Positions 1-10,459 of a DNA stretch of 64,000 nucleotides are shown here, piece by piece (within the stretch, counting starts at the first letter, position 1; each line of letters begins with the position of its first letter). This stretch comes from Deltaproteobacteria bacterium (GTDB lineage: Bacteria > Desulfobacterota > Binatia > UTPRO1): assembly GCA_020848745.1 (NCBI GenBank), contig JADLHM010000012.1:57824-121823 (forward strand), given 5' to 3'. The notes below the pieces were generated by a model. That model had not been told where the DNA came from, made no database searches, and saw only the letters and a list, made by a program, of their open reading frames with translations. The translations under genes were made by a program, and so were the position numbers.

Positions 1-603
1 GCCGTAGGCGGTAAGATATGCGGCGGCTTCCTCGGAGTTGTACGTTGCAACCAGCGTATTCGCGGCGATCGCCTCCGGAACTCCGGCGCTGTCGGGAACG
101 CCGAACGTCAGCGCCCCGGATCCCGCACGAGTCAGTAACCCGTCGGAGTGGCCATGATAGCAGCCCGCAAACTTGAGGATCTTCGGGCGCCCTGTGTATG
201 CTCGCGCGACGCGTACAGCGGACATCGTCGCTTCGGTGCCGGAATTGACCATACGTAAGCGCTCGATGGACGGCATGGCTTCGACGATCGCACGTCCCAG
301 TACGATCTCCGAAGGCGTCGGCGCTCCGTACCCGAGACCATTGCTCGCCGCGCAATGCACGGCGCCTACTACCGCGGGATTCGCGTGGCCGGCTATGGCA
401 GCACCCCAGGACCCGACGAAGTCGCGATACGTTCGGCCGTCGGCATCGGTGACGGTGGCGCCGCTTGCTCGGGTGATGAAGAGCGGACGGCCCCGCACGT
501 TTCGCCAGGCACGCACGGGACTGTTCACGCCGCCCGGAAACAAACGGGACGCTTCGTCGTAGAGCTTCGTCGAGAGCGTCATCGGACGATTGGCGGGTAC
601 CAT
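1..603 (-). CDS. hemL: Glutamate-1-semialdehyde 2,1-aminomutase (partial, N-terminal ~200 residues)
   Basis: PLP-dependent aminomutase that converts glutamate-1-semialdehyde to 5-aminolevulinate in the C5 route to tetrapyrroles. The minus-strand frame gives SRLFPGGVNSPVRAWRN near the start, then FVGSWGAAIAGHANPAVV and MVNSGTEATMSAVRVARA followed by KFAGCYHGHSD, all diagnostic of HemL rather than other class III aminotransferases. The frame is open to base 1, so about half of a ~430-residue protein is missing, including the catalytic lysine. Start is either ATG at 603 or ATG at 582; neither has a clear Shine-Dalgarno sequence. It is divergent from dnaA with a ~150-bp shared upstream region in which I see no convincing promoter. 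Confidence 0.93.
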   Translation of the reverse strand, partial: MVPANRPMTLSTKLYDEASRLFPGGVNSPVRAWRNVRGRPLFITRASGATVTDADGRTYRDFVGSWGAAIAGHANPAVVGAVHCAASNGLGYGAPTPSEIVLGRAIVEAMPSIERLRMVNSGTEATMSAVRVARAYTGRPKILKFAGCYHGHSDGLLTRAGSGALTFGVPDSAGVPEAIAANTLVATYNSEEAAAYLTAYG

Positions 604-768
604 CGCGCCACCAAGGGGTCAACGTGCGGTCATCGCGATCATCATCGGCACGTTTCTGCTTGCGTGCCCAGATCAAAGGGTCTACACCCGCCTTCTTGCT
701 CGTTGCTCTGGTTCGTTCATGTGATGCGATGTTGATCGACCTATGAAGCGACATTGGCGTCGGCTGCC

Positions 769-2115
769 ATGAGCCGCCCAGCACCCGTCGAGACCTCGCC
801 CGAACTCGCGTGGCAGCGAGCTCGCGAGTTGCTGCTCACCAAGTTCGGACCCGAAGCCTATCAAGCAGGCGTCGAGGGCCTCCGCTTCGCCGGAATGGAC
901 GGTGACGAGCTTCGTCTCGTCGCACCCACCGCCTCGGTAGCGAGCTGGATGAGCCTCCATCACCCCGGAAGCCTCGAGGAGGCCATGCTCGCCGCCGGAC
1001 GTGCGTGTCGTATCAGCGTCCTCGCCGCACCCCGCGCCCAAGGAGAACTGTTCCCGGGCGAGACACCCGTCGGACGCCGGCGTCCGATCCGGGTGGGCGC
1101 CCTTGTACCACGGTACACGTTTTCCACCTTCGTCGTGGGAGCGAGCAACCAGTTCGCCAACGCAGCCTGCAAAGCCGTCGCTGCGCAACCGGGACATCAC
1201 TACAACCCGCTGTTCCTCTACGGAGGGGTAGGCCTGGGCAAGACGCATCTCGCAAACGCGATCGGACACGCCACCCTCGAGATGAACCCCGAGGCCAGGG
1301 TCGCGTACCTCAGCGCCGAAGCCTTCATGACGCAACTGATAACGGCACTCCGGCGCGACCGCATGGAAGAGTTCAAATCGACCTTCCGGAGAATCGACGT
1401 CCTCATCATCGACGATGTTCAGTTCCTCGCGAACCGAGAGCGTACCCAGGAGGAGTTCTTCCACACGTTCAACGCTCTGCACGAAGCTCACCGACAGATC
1501 ATCCTGACTTCCGATACGGTGCCGAAAGACATACCCGGGCTCGAGGAGCGTCTCAGGAATCGCTTCGAATGGGGTCTCATCGCCGACTTGCAGCCTCCAG
1601 ACATGGAAACCCGGGTCGCGATCCTCGAGAAGAAAGCGGAAATCGACGGTCTGGACCTTCCGCGCGAGGTCGCCATCTACTTGGCTTCCAAGATCGACTC
1701 CAACGTGCGCGAGCTCGAAGGATGTCTGACGAGGCTGTCGGCATTCGCTTCTTTGTCCAAGACCGCAATCACGGTCGACTTCGCTCGTCACGTCCTGCAC
1801 GACTTGCTTCGCAGCCGCACTACGCTGAGCATCGAGGCGATCCAGCAGACCGTGTGCGAACACTACGGCATTCGGCTCGGTGACCTGCTTTCCAAGAAGC
1901 GCAGCAGAAACATCGCGTTTCCCCGTCAGGTCGCCATGTACCTAGCGCGAAAGCTCACGGCGAACTCGTTTCCCACCATCGGAGCGCGCTTCGACGGTAG
2001 AGATCACTCCACCGTCATTCACGCCGTGAACACCATCGACCGTCGCCTCAAGAACGACGAACGTCTCCGAACGGCTCTCGATGAGCTCGAACGATTGACA
2101 CAACGTAAGGGATGA
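769..2115 (+). CDS. dnaA: Chromosomal replication initiator protein DnaA
   Basis: AAA+ initiator that binds DnaA boxes and opens oriC. The ~448-residue protein has an N-terminal partner-interaction domain, a linker, Walker A GGVGLGKTHLANAIGH, Walker B IDDVQFLANRE, sensor segment ILTSD and a C-terminal domain IV ending in the signature ARFDGRDHSTVIHAV, which contacts DNA. I chose ATG 769; an in-frame TTG at 754 would add five residues, and neither is preceded by a strong ribosome-binding site. It leads the dnaA-dnaN-gyrBA block, and the gap to dnaN looks like the origin it acts on. Confidence 0.97.
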   Translation: MSRPAPVETSPELAWQRARELLLTKFGPEAYQAGVEGLRFAGMDGDELRLVAPTASVASWMSLHHPGSLEEAMLAAGRACRISVLAAPRAQGELFPGETPVGRRRPIRVGALVPRYTFSTFVVGASNQFANAACKAVAAQPGHHYNPLFLYGGVGLGKTHLANAIGHATLEMNPEARVAYLSAEAFMTQLITALRRDRMEEFKSTFRRIDVLIIDDVQFLANRERTQEEFFHTFNALHEAHRQIILTSDTVPKDIPGLEERLRNRFEWGLIADLQPPDMETRVAILEKKAEIDGLDLPREVAIYLASKIDSNVRELEGCLTRLSAFASLSKTAITVDFARHVLHDLLRSRTTLSIEAIQQTVCEHYGIRLGDLLSKKRSRNIAFPRQVAMYLARKLTANSFPTIGARFDGRDHSTVIHAVNTIDRRLKNDERLRTALDELERLTQRKG

Positions 2116-2370
2116 GATCGCACCCTGTGGATGATCGTTGGATCGCTTGGGGACGTCTTCTGCACCGTCTGTTGATGCCGGTGGTCGCCTCGCGCATCCC
2201 ACTGGATTGCCAGTCCTCGGATCCACATACTGAATCCCACAAGAATGCGGCGTTCCGGGACCTTGCGAGTTTCTTCCACCGCCGGGAGGTGCCTACTACT
2301 ACTAGTTCTTCTAATTTTACTTCTCTAAGAGCAGTACGCTAGAAAGGCGCGTTACCGAGGACATTCGAAC
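2116..2370. other. Candidate chromosomal origin (oriC), dnaA-dnaN intergenic region
   Basis: The 255-bp gap contains a one-mismatch DnaA box TGTGGATGA (2126-2134), a weaker inverse match GGATCCACA (2219-2227), a GC-rich stretch (about 2277-2292), and then a run of CTA triplets leading into an AT-rich tract up to about 2330. That order (DnaA boxes, GC-rich spacer, DnaA-trio, AT-rich) is the basal unwinding arrangement known from bacterial origins, and dnaA-dnaN gaps are common origin sites. Few good boxes are visible, so additional sites may lie inside dnaA. The call is inference from motif order and location. Confidence 0.6.
2293..2322. promoter_or_regulatory. DnaA-trio-like unwinding tract
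   Basis: Four perfect CTA triplets (2293-2304) followed by GTTCTTCTAATTTTACTT, i.e. repeated 3'-GAT-5'-type trinucleotides on the opposite strand. DnaA-trios are single-strand DnaA binding steps next to a GC-rich spacer, which is present immediately upstream. Confidence 0.55.
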
Positions 2371-3486
2371 ATGGATCTACGGGTCGAGAAGGGTGACTTT
2401 CTGCAGGGGCTCTACTTGACGCAGGGAGTCGTCGAGAAACGCAATACGTTGCCCATCCTCGCGAACGTCCTGATCGAGGCAACGGGTGCCGAGATCCAGC
2501 TCACCGCAACCGATCTCGAAGTCGGTGTCCGTCGTTCCTGCAAGGGAAAAGTCGCTCAGCCCGGTTCGATCACACTCAATGCTCGCAAGTTGTACGAGAT
2601 CGTGCGGGAGCTTCCGAGCGATGAAGTCGTCCTACGTGCGGGTAGTGGTGGTGTCGAAGTAACAGGCGGACGAGCCCGATACAGGATGCTCTCGATCGAT
2701 CCCAAGGACTTCCCTAGCATTCCGGCAGCGACCCCCGCGGCGAAGAAGGGAACGGTGATGATGCGTCTTGCCAGTGACGCACTGGCCGAGATGATCGAAA
2801 AGACCTTGTTCGCCGTATCGACCGACGAGACGCGGCTCAGTCTGGGTGGGGTATTCATCGAGACCATCGAGAAGAGTCATGTCCGGATGGTCGCCACGGA
2901 CGGTCATCGACTGGCATTGGTCGAACGCGAGGAGGCCGGGGCCGAGATTCGGCCGGGGGTTATCCTGCCGCGCAAGGGTCTGGTCGAGGCCCGCAGGCTG
3001 CTCGAAGGTTCCGAAGGAGAGTTGAGCTTTTCGATCGGTGGTAATCTGGCTCGAATCGAACGTGATGGAGTCGAGCTCTTCATGCGCCTGATCGAAGGAG
3101 AGTTTCCGGACTACCGGCAAGTCATCCCGAAAGAGAGCAAGCGTCACGTGCGCGTAAACTCGCAGGAGCTTCTCGGCGCACTCCGTCGTGTTGCGATCCT
3201 GTCGAGCGAGCGGGCTCGCGGAGTCAAGCTTCGTCTCGAGAACGGCCTTCTCGAGGTTGCGACGACGAACCCAGACATTGGTGAAGCGCGTGAAGAGATC
3301 GAAGCAGACTACGCCGGAGACGAGTTCGCGATCGGATTCAACGCTCGCTACTTGCTCGATGTACTGTCGCTGGGCGGCGTAGCCGGCACGATCGAGATAG
3401 GGCTTACCGACGAGGTCAGCCCAGGCATCCTGCGTATGCAGGAAGATGAGAGCTACTCGTACGTCGTGATGCCGATGCGGCTCTAA
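2371..3486 (+). CDS. dnaN: DNA polymerase III beta subunit (sliding clamp)
   Basis: Forms the ring that tethers the replicative polymerase to DNA. The 371-residue length is typical, and three clamp folds can be followed; the start MDLRVEKGDFLQGLYLTQGV and the C-terminal end SYSYVVMPMRL are classic DnaN termini (the last residues line the client-binding pocket). ATG 2371 is preceded by a GAGG ribosome-binding motif. It follows the candidate origin and precedes gyrB; recF, which often sits between dnaN and gyrB, is not present. Confidence 0.97.
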   Translation: MDLRVEKGDFLQGLYLTQGVVEKRNTLPILANVLIEATGAEIQLTATDLEVGVRRSCKGKVAQPGSITLNARKLYEIVRELPSDEVVLRAGSGGVEVTGGRARYRMLSIDPKDFPSIPAATPAAKKGTVMMRLASDALAEMIEKTLFAVSTDETRLSLGGVFIETIEKSHVRMVATDGHRLALVEREEAGAEIRPGVILPRKGLVEARRLLEGSEGELSFSIGGNLARIERDGVELFMRLIEGEFPDYRQVIPKESKRHVRVNSQELLGALRRVAILSSERARGVKLRLENGLLEVATTNPDIGEAREEIEADYAGDEFAIGFNARYLLDVLSLGGVAGTIEIGLTDEVSPGILRMQEDESYSYVVMPMRL

Positions 3487-3512
3487 GCCCACGATGTAGA
3501 AAGCGGAATCGC

Positions 3513-3541
3513 TTTACGCTTCAGTATCCGCTTGCTAGGTT
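3513..3541 (+). promoter_or_regulatory. Possible sigma70-type promoter for gyrB
   Basis: TTTACG (3513-3518), 17-bp spacer, TAGGTT (3536-3541), about 70 bp before gyrB. Both hexamers deviate from consensus by two or three bases, so this is tentative. A GAGCCG/CGGCTC stem-loop (3569-3585) lies in the leader. Confidence 0.25.
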
Positions 3542-3602
3542 TCGGAACTAGAGAAGCGGGGTGGTGGAGAGCCGTGGGTCGGCTCCGTCGCGCCAGCACT
3601 GA

Positions 3603-6041
<2,439 letters not shown>

Positions 6042-6148
6042 TTCGTGCACCGGTGTATCGACGCAATCGTCGGAGCACCGTGAGCATATCCGACGCCTGG
6101 CGGGAATCCGCCGTCGATTGAGAGCCATTCGGGTGAGGGAAGAGAGCG

Positions 6149-8653
6149 ATGGAGTCGACGCTCAAGCAGAACAAGATTCCGGTCAACATCGAAGACGAGA
6201 TGCGTCAGTCCTACATGGACTACGCGATGAGCGTCATCATCCGTCGCGCGTTGCCGGATGCCCGCGACGGATTGAAGCCCGTGCATCGTCGCATTTTGTA
6301 CGCGATGTACGACCTCGGGAACGAGTGGAACAAGGGCTACAAGAAGTCGGCGCGCGTCGTCGGCGACGTCATCGGTAAGTACCATCCACACGGCGATTCG
6401 GCCGTGTACGATGCGATCGTACGCATGGCCCAAGAGTTCTCCATGCGCTACCCGCTCGTCGACGGCCAGGGAAACTTCGGGTCCGTGGACGGTGATCCGG
6501 CCGCTGCCATGCGGTACACCGAGATACGCATGGCGCGAATCGCCGGCGAGTTGTTGGCCGACATCGACAAGGAAACCGTCGAGTTCAGCCCGAACTACGA
6601 CGAGACGCTGCACGAGCCGCGCGTGCTGCCGGCGCGACTCCCGAATCTCCTGCTGAACGGAAGCTCGGGCATTGCCGTTGGGATGACGACCAACATTCCG
6701 CCCCATAATCTGAACGAGCTCGCCGACGCCGTCGTTGCGTTGATCGAGAACCCGGCGATCACGATCACCGGCCTCATGGAGCATCTTCCGGGCCCGGATT
6801 TTCCGACGGCGGGCTTCATCCACGGCAAGGACGCCATTCGCGAGGCGTACGAGACCGGAAAGGGCGTTCTCCAGGTTCGGGCTCGCGCCGCGACAGAGGT
6901 CGAGAAGAAGAGCGGCCGCAGCAGCATCATCGTCAGCGAGCTCCCCTATCAGGTGAACAAGGCGCGCCTGCTCGAGCGGATCGCGGAACTGGTGAACGAG
7001 AAGCGCATCGAGGGCATCTACGATCTTCGCGACGAGTCCGATCGGCAGGGCATGCGCATCGTGATCGAGCTCAGGCGCGACGCTGTTCCGGAGGTGGTGC
7101 TCAACCAGCTCTACAAGATGACGCCGATGCAGGAATCCTTCGGGATGATCATGCTGGCGATCGTCGACAATCGACCGCGCCTGCTGAGCCTGAAGGAGGC
7201 CCTTCAGCAGTTCGTCGCTCATCGTTTCGAGGTGGTGACGCGGCGAACGGTCTTTGACCTGCGCAAGGCCGAGGAGCGGCTCCACATTCTCGAGGGGCTG
7301 AAGATCGCGATCGAGAACCTGGACGCCGTGATTCAGCTCATCAGGAAGGCGGCCAACCCGACGGCGGCCAAGGAAGGGTTGATCAGCACGTTCGCGCTTT
7401 CGGAGCTGCAAGCGCAAGCGATTCTCGATATGCGGCTGCAACGGCTCACGAATCTGGAACGGGACAAGATTCTCGAGGAGCACCACGAGGTCGAAGCGCT
7501 GATCACTCGTTTGCGGACGATCCTCGCCGACGAGCGTGAGATATCGAAGATCATCGTCACGGAAATGCGCGAGCTGAAATCGACGTACGGCGACACGCGG
7601 CGCACCGAGATCGTCGAGCACGTCGGGGACATATCGATCGAAGACATGATCGCCGACGAGGACATGGCGGTCACCATCTCCCATGAGGGCTACATCAAAC
7701 GGAATCCAGCCTCGCTCTATCGTGCGCAGCGACGAGGCGGCAAGGGGAAGATCGGTACCACGACACGGGACGAAGACTTTGTGGAGCACCTCTTCGTCGC
7801 GTCGACGCACAGCTACCTGTTGTTCTTCACCACCATCGGCAAGGTGTACTGGATCAAGGTGCACGAGTTGCCGCAGGCCGGCAGAGCCGCTCGTGGCAAG
7901 GCGATCGTCAACCTGCTGAACCTGCATCCGGACGAGAAGATCTCGGCGTTTCTTCCGGTCCGCGAGTTCCGTGAGAACCACTTCGTGTTCTTCGCGACGA
8001 AGCAAGGTATCGTGAAAAAGACCGACCTGATGGCGTACGCGAACCCGAGACCATCGGGGATCATAGCGATCGGACTGGATACCGGCGACGAGGTGATCGG
8101 GGTCCGTCTCACCGACGGCCGACAGGAGGTGATCCTCACGACGCGCGCCGGCCAGGCGATCCGCTTCCGTGAAGAGGAGGTTCGCAGCATGGGACGCGGC
8201 GCGGCCGGGGTGAAAGGCATCACCCTGGACAGTAGCGACGAGGTTGTCAGCCTGGAGATCCTCAGTCCCGGGGCGAGCGTCTTGACCGTTGCCGAGAACG
8301 GCTACGGGAAGCGTACCGACATCGCGGAGTATCGTGTTCAGGCTCGCGGAGGCAAAGGCATCATCACGATGAAGGCGACGGAACGTACGGGGGCGGTCAT
8401 CGGGGTCCAACAAGTGACCGACGAGGACAACCTCATGCTGGTGACGAGCACGGGAAAGATCATCCGGCTGCGTGTCGCCGACATCCGGGTGATCGGGCGC
8501 AATACGCAAGGCGTGCGGCTGATCGACATTGAAGAGGGCGAACGCGTGGTCAGCCTCGCGCGGCTGGCGGAGCAAGAAGATTCGGATCAGGAAGAAGAAG
8601 ACGGGGGCGCCGCGAACGGCAACGCGGAGGATGGGGATCCCAGGGAAGAATGA
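6149..8653 (+). CDS. gyrA: DNA gyrase subunit A
   Basis: Breakage-reunion subunit of gyrase. The 834-residue protein has the quinolone-pocket region [17 protein letters not shown] and the active-site tyrosine in the [11 protein letters not shown] motif, a coiled-coil gate, and a six-bladed C-terminal wrapping domain. The GyrA box QRRGGKGK lies at about residue 526 and separates it from ParC. It ends in an acidic tail rich in D and E, a feature that tunes wrapping in other gyrases. ATG 6149 is preceded by AGAGAG. The stop lies 6 bp from the convergent padR gene. Confidence 0.97.
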   Translation: MESTLKQNKIPVNIEDEMRQSYMDYAMSVIIRRALPDARDGLKPVHRRILYAMYDLGNEWNKGYKKSARVVGDVIGKYHPHGDSAVYDAIVRMAQEFSMRYPLVDGQGNFGSVDGDPAAAMRYTEIRMARIAGELLADIDKETVEFSPNYDETLHEPRVLPARLPNLLLNGSSGIAVGMTTNIPPHNLNELADAVVALIENPAITITGLMEHLPGPDFPTAGFIHGKDAIREAYETGKGVLQVRARAATEVEKKSGRSSIIVSELPYQVNKARLLERIAELVNEKRIEGIYDLRDESDRQGMRIVIELRRDAVPEVVLNQLYKMTPMQESFGMIMLAIVDNRPRLLSLKEALQQFVAHRFEVVTRRTVFDLRKAEERLHILEGLKIAIENLDAVIQLIRKAANPTAAKEGLISTFALSELQAQAILDMRLQRLTNLERDKILEEHHEVEALITRLRTILADEREISKIIVTEMRELKSTYGDTRRTEIVEHVGDISIEDMIADEDMAVTISHEGYIKRNPASLYRAQRRGGKGKIGTTTRDEDFVEHLFVASTHSYLLFFTTIGKVYWIKVHELPQAGRAARGKAIVNLLNLHPDEKISAFLPVREFRENHFVFFATKQGIVKKTDLMAYANPRPSGIIAIGLDTGDEVIGVRLTDGRQEVILTTRAGQAIRFREEEVRSMGRGAAGVKGITLDSSDEVVSLEILSPGASVLTVAENGYGKRTDIAEYRVQARGGKGIITMKATERTGAVIGVQQVTDEDNLMLVTSTGKIIRLRVADIRVIGRNTQGVRLIDIEEGERVVSLARLAEQEDSDQEEEDGGAANGNAEDGDPREE

Positions 8654-8659
8654 GTGCCG

Positions 8660-9265
8660 CTATCCGTGTCGTTTGCGTGAAAAACGGCCCGGCCGCGATC
8701 GTCTGAGGGGTTGAAGCGGCATCGCCTGAGCCAAGCGTTGCAGAAGCTTGGCAGCTTCATCGCACCACGCGATGTAGTCGCGCTCGTAGCGGATCCCGCG
8801 GCGCAAGGTGAGGTACGGTCCGAGGCGATCGCGAGTAGCGACAGGGAGACCGCTTTCCAGGAAACGCTCGAGTTCCTGGTAGCGCTGTAGCTTGATCTCG
8901 TGCAACTCGCGATGGCGGCGAATGAGGGCGAGTGCTTCGTCGTCCGACAGCAGACCGCTGCAAAAGGTCTTCAGCATCATCTCGTCTTTGACCCGTTGAG
9001 TGGTGGGGGGAACCCGCAGCCACTCGATCAATTCGTCCCGACCAGATTCGCTGAGGGAGTAGATTTTCTTCGTCGGACGACCCTTCTGCTCCACGCTGCG
9101 ATGGGCAATCTGTCCCGCGCGTTCGAGGCGCGCCAGCTCCTTGTAGATCTGCGGGTGGGTCGCGTGCCAGAAGTAGCCGACGGATCCGTCGAAGAGCTTC
9201 ATCAGCTCGTAACCCGTGAGAGGGTCGTGTGCGAGCAGACTCAGGATCGCATACTTGAGTGACAC
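8660..9265 (-). CDS. PadR-family transcriptional regulator
   Basis: Winged-helix repressor family. The frame gives SLKYAILSLLAHDPLTGYEL, the typical PadR N-terminus, then HPQIYKELARLERAGQI and a wing KGRPTKKIYSLSESGRDEL, followed by a helical dimerisation domain (PadR C-terminal type). I placed the start at GTG 9265, immediately before SLKYAIL and with AGGA about 10 bases upstream; the frame stays open upstream but the extra residues look non-coding. Length 201 residues. Its target is not evident: it converges on gyrA and is divergent from a small Cys-rich gene. Confidence 0.85.
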   Translation of the reverse strand: MSLKYAILSLLAHDPLTGYELMKLFDGSVGYFWHATHPQIYKELARLERAGQIAHRSVEQKGRPTKKIYSLSESGRDELIEWLRVPPTTQRVKDEMMLKTFCSGLLSDDEALALIRRHRELHEIKLQRYQELERFLESGLPVATRDRLGPYLTLRRGIRYERDYIAWCDEAAKLLQRLAQAMPLQPLRRSRPGRFSRKRHG

Positions 9266-9358
9266 GCGGACGGGTCCTACCAGGTCCAGCCGGCGCGTCC
9301 TACCTATAGGAATGGGGGCATCGAGCTGTTCGGCTTGCCATGGAGGTACCGATGTGAA

Positions 9359-9396
9359 AGACCCCGGCATCCTCGGTCGGGAAACCCCGAGGTCTT
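9359..9396 (+). promoter_or_regulatory. Stem-loop in leader of the small Cys/His-rich gene
   Basis: CCTCGG (9371-9376) pairs with CCGAGG (9387-9392), and the flanking AAGACC (9359-9364) can pair with GGTCTT (9391-9396) as an alternative or extended stem. It lies 30 bp before the start of the next gene and just before its strong GAGGAG ribosome-binding site. It could be an attenuator or a chance GC-rich fold. Confidence 0.35.
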
Positions 9397-9425
9397 GCGG
9401 TGACCGCACCAGAGGAGAATCTCGA

Positions 9426-9653
9426 ATGTCCAAGGGTACGTGCAAGTTCGAAGGGTGTTCCGGCGCGGTGGCAGGTAAGGGGTACTGCGCGCGACACTAC
9501 AAGCGGTGGCGTGAGGGGGCTTTGCCGAAGGCGCGATACAAGACGTGTACGGCGGAAGCCTGCCGGAAGCCCCGTGCGATCGGGTCGAAGTGCGCGGAAC
9601 ACGGAAGCAAAGCTCCCGCGGCGGGCGGGGAAGCGGCCGCCGCCTCCGCATAA
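9426..9653 (+). CDS. Small protein with tandem C-x4-C-x9-C-x2-H modules
   Basis: 75 residues. Two identical-geometry Cys/His modules are visible: CKFEGC...CARH and CTAEAC...CAEH, each C-x4-C-x9-C-x2-H, separated by a basic KRWREGALPKARYK linker, with an Ala/Gly-rich tail. Such an arrangement suggests two zinc-binding knuckles and nucleic-acid contact, but no function is established from sequence alone. ATG 9426 has a strong GAGGAG site 8-9 bases upstream, which makes the start secure. It lies directly upstream of rpmH; similar short Cys/His proteins are, to my knowledge, common in deltaproteobacterial genomes. Confidence 0.8.
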   Translation: MSKGTCKFEGCSGAVAGKGYCARHYKRWREGALPKARYKTCTAEACRKPRAIGSKCAEHGSKAPAAGGEAAAASA

Positions 9654-9657
9654 GAAA

Positions 9658-9686
9658 TTGACAGCGGCGATCCCCTGTGATGGATA
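9658..9686 (+). promoter_or_regulatory. Promoter for rpmH operon
   Basis: Perfect -35 TTGACA (9658-9663), 17-bp spacer, -10-like TGGATA (9681-9686). Expected transcript start around 9692-9694 is only a few bases from the rpmH ATG, and no Shine-Dalgarno is visible, implying a leaderless or near-leaderless message. Confidence 0.5.
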
Positions 9687-9696
9687 GCCCGATTCC

Positions 9697-9855
9697 ATGA
9701 AGCGAACTTTCCAGCCCAGCAACACGCGCCGTAAGCGAACCCACGGCTTCCTCGCGCGGATGGCTACGCCCGGTGGGCGTAACGTCCTGAAGCGACGGCG
9801 AGCCAAGGGACGAAAGCGGCTGACGGTCTCGATCCCTCCGAAGCAGCCCCGATGA
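9697..9855 (+). CDS. rpmH: 50S ribosomal protein bL34
   Basis: Small basic protein of the large ribosomal subunit. The 52-residue product begins [20 protein letters not shown] and continues through [22 protein letters not shown], the invariant bL34 pattern, with a short extra tail VSIPPKQPR. It starts the rpmH-rnpA-yidD-yidC block. Its stop overlaps the rnpA start in an ATGA, indicating translational coupling. No Shine-Dalgarno sequence is present; see the promoter just upstream. Confidence 0.97.
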   Translation: MKRTFQPSNTRRKRTHGFLARMATPGGRNVLKRRRAKGRKRLTVSIPPKQPR

Positions 9856-10220
9856 CAGCCGAAAATGGCGAGGGCTTCACGCGGTCGGCACGGATTCGGC
9901 GCCGCGGGGAGTTCTTGTCATTGGGGCGAAGGGGCGAAAGGCGGAGGACCGAGCACTTCACCTTCGTCGTCCAGAGTTCGGGTGCGGCTGGGCGGCTGGG
10001 TATCACCGTGAGCCGCAAGGTTGGCGGTGCCGTGACCAGGAATCTCTTGAAGCGTCGGATCCGTGAGAGCTTCCGGCGTCATCCGATGCGCGACCGCTTC
10101 TTCGGGGACCTGCTCGTGATCGCGAAAGCGGGTGTAGGAGCGGTTCCAGCGGCGATCGTTCAGAGCGACGTGGGGTCGATCTTGGAGGCATTCGGACGTA
10201 GGCACGCGAGCTCCCGGTGA
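9852..10220 (+). CDS. rnpA: Ribonuclease P protein component
   Basis: Protein cofactor that helps the RNase P ribozyme bind and process 5' leaders of tRNA precursors. 122 residues, basic, with the family signature [15 protein letters not shown] (RNR motif) and an N-terminal ARIRRRGEF segment. ATG 9852 overlaps the rpmH stop by four bases; the 3' end overlaps the yidD GTG start. Position between rpmH and yidD is the usual one. Confidence 0.95.
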   Translation: MTAENGEGFTRSARIRRRGEFLSLGRRGERRRTEHFTFVVQSSGAAGRLGITVSRKVGGAVTRNLLKRRIRESFRRHPMRDRFFGDLLVIAKAGVGAVPAAIVQSDVGSILEAFGRRHASSR

Positions 10221-10459
10221 GTGACCGTCGATCGGCACTGAGGGTGGGAGCAGTCCTTCCGATCCGGATCTATCGACGAGTGCTCTCTCCCTTGCTGCCA
10301 CCGGCCTGCCGATTCTATCCGACCTGTTCCGAGTACGCCGAGGAGGCTGTTCTCGTGCACGGTGCGGCGCGCGGGGCGTGGCTGGCGGCTCGACGGCTAT
10401 TACGGTGTCACCCATGGTCCGTGGCGGGAGTCGACCCGGTTCCCGGCTCGCCTCGGTGA
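10217..10459 (+). CDS. yidD: Membrane protein insertion efficiency factor YidD
   Basis: Small membrane-associated protein that assists YidC/Sec insertion. 80 residues; the family core [27 protein letters not shown] and the downstream HPW motif are present. GTG 10217 overlaps the rnpA stop codon. The stop abuts the yidC ATG, so all four genes are likely co-translated. Confidence 0.95.
   Translation: MSDRRSALRVGAVLPIRIYRRVLSPLLPPACRFYPTCSEYAEEAVLVHGAARGAWLAARRLLRCHPWSVAGVDPVPGSPR

Noticed and set aside
682..1863. Long minus-strand frame opposite dnaA
   Set aside because: Shadow of dnaA, no recognisable domains.
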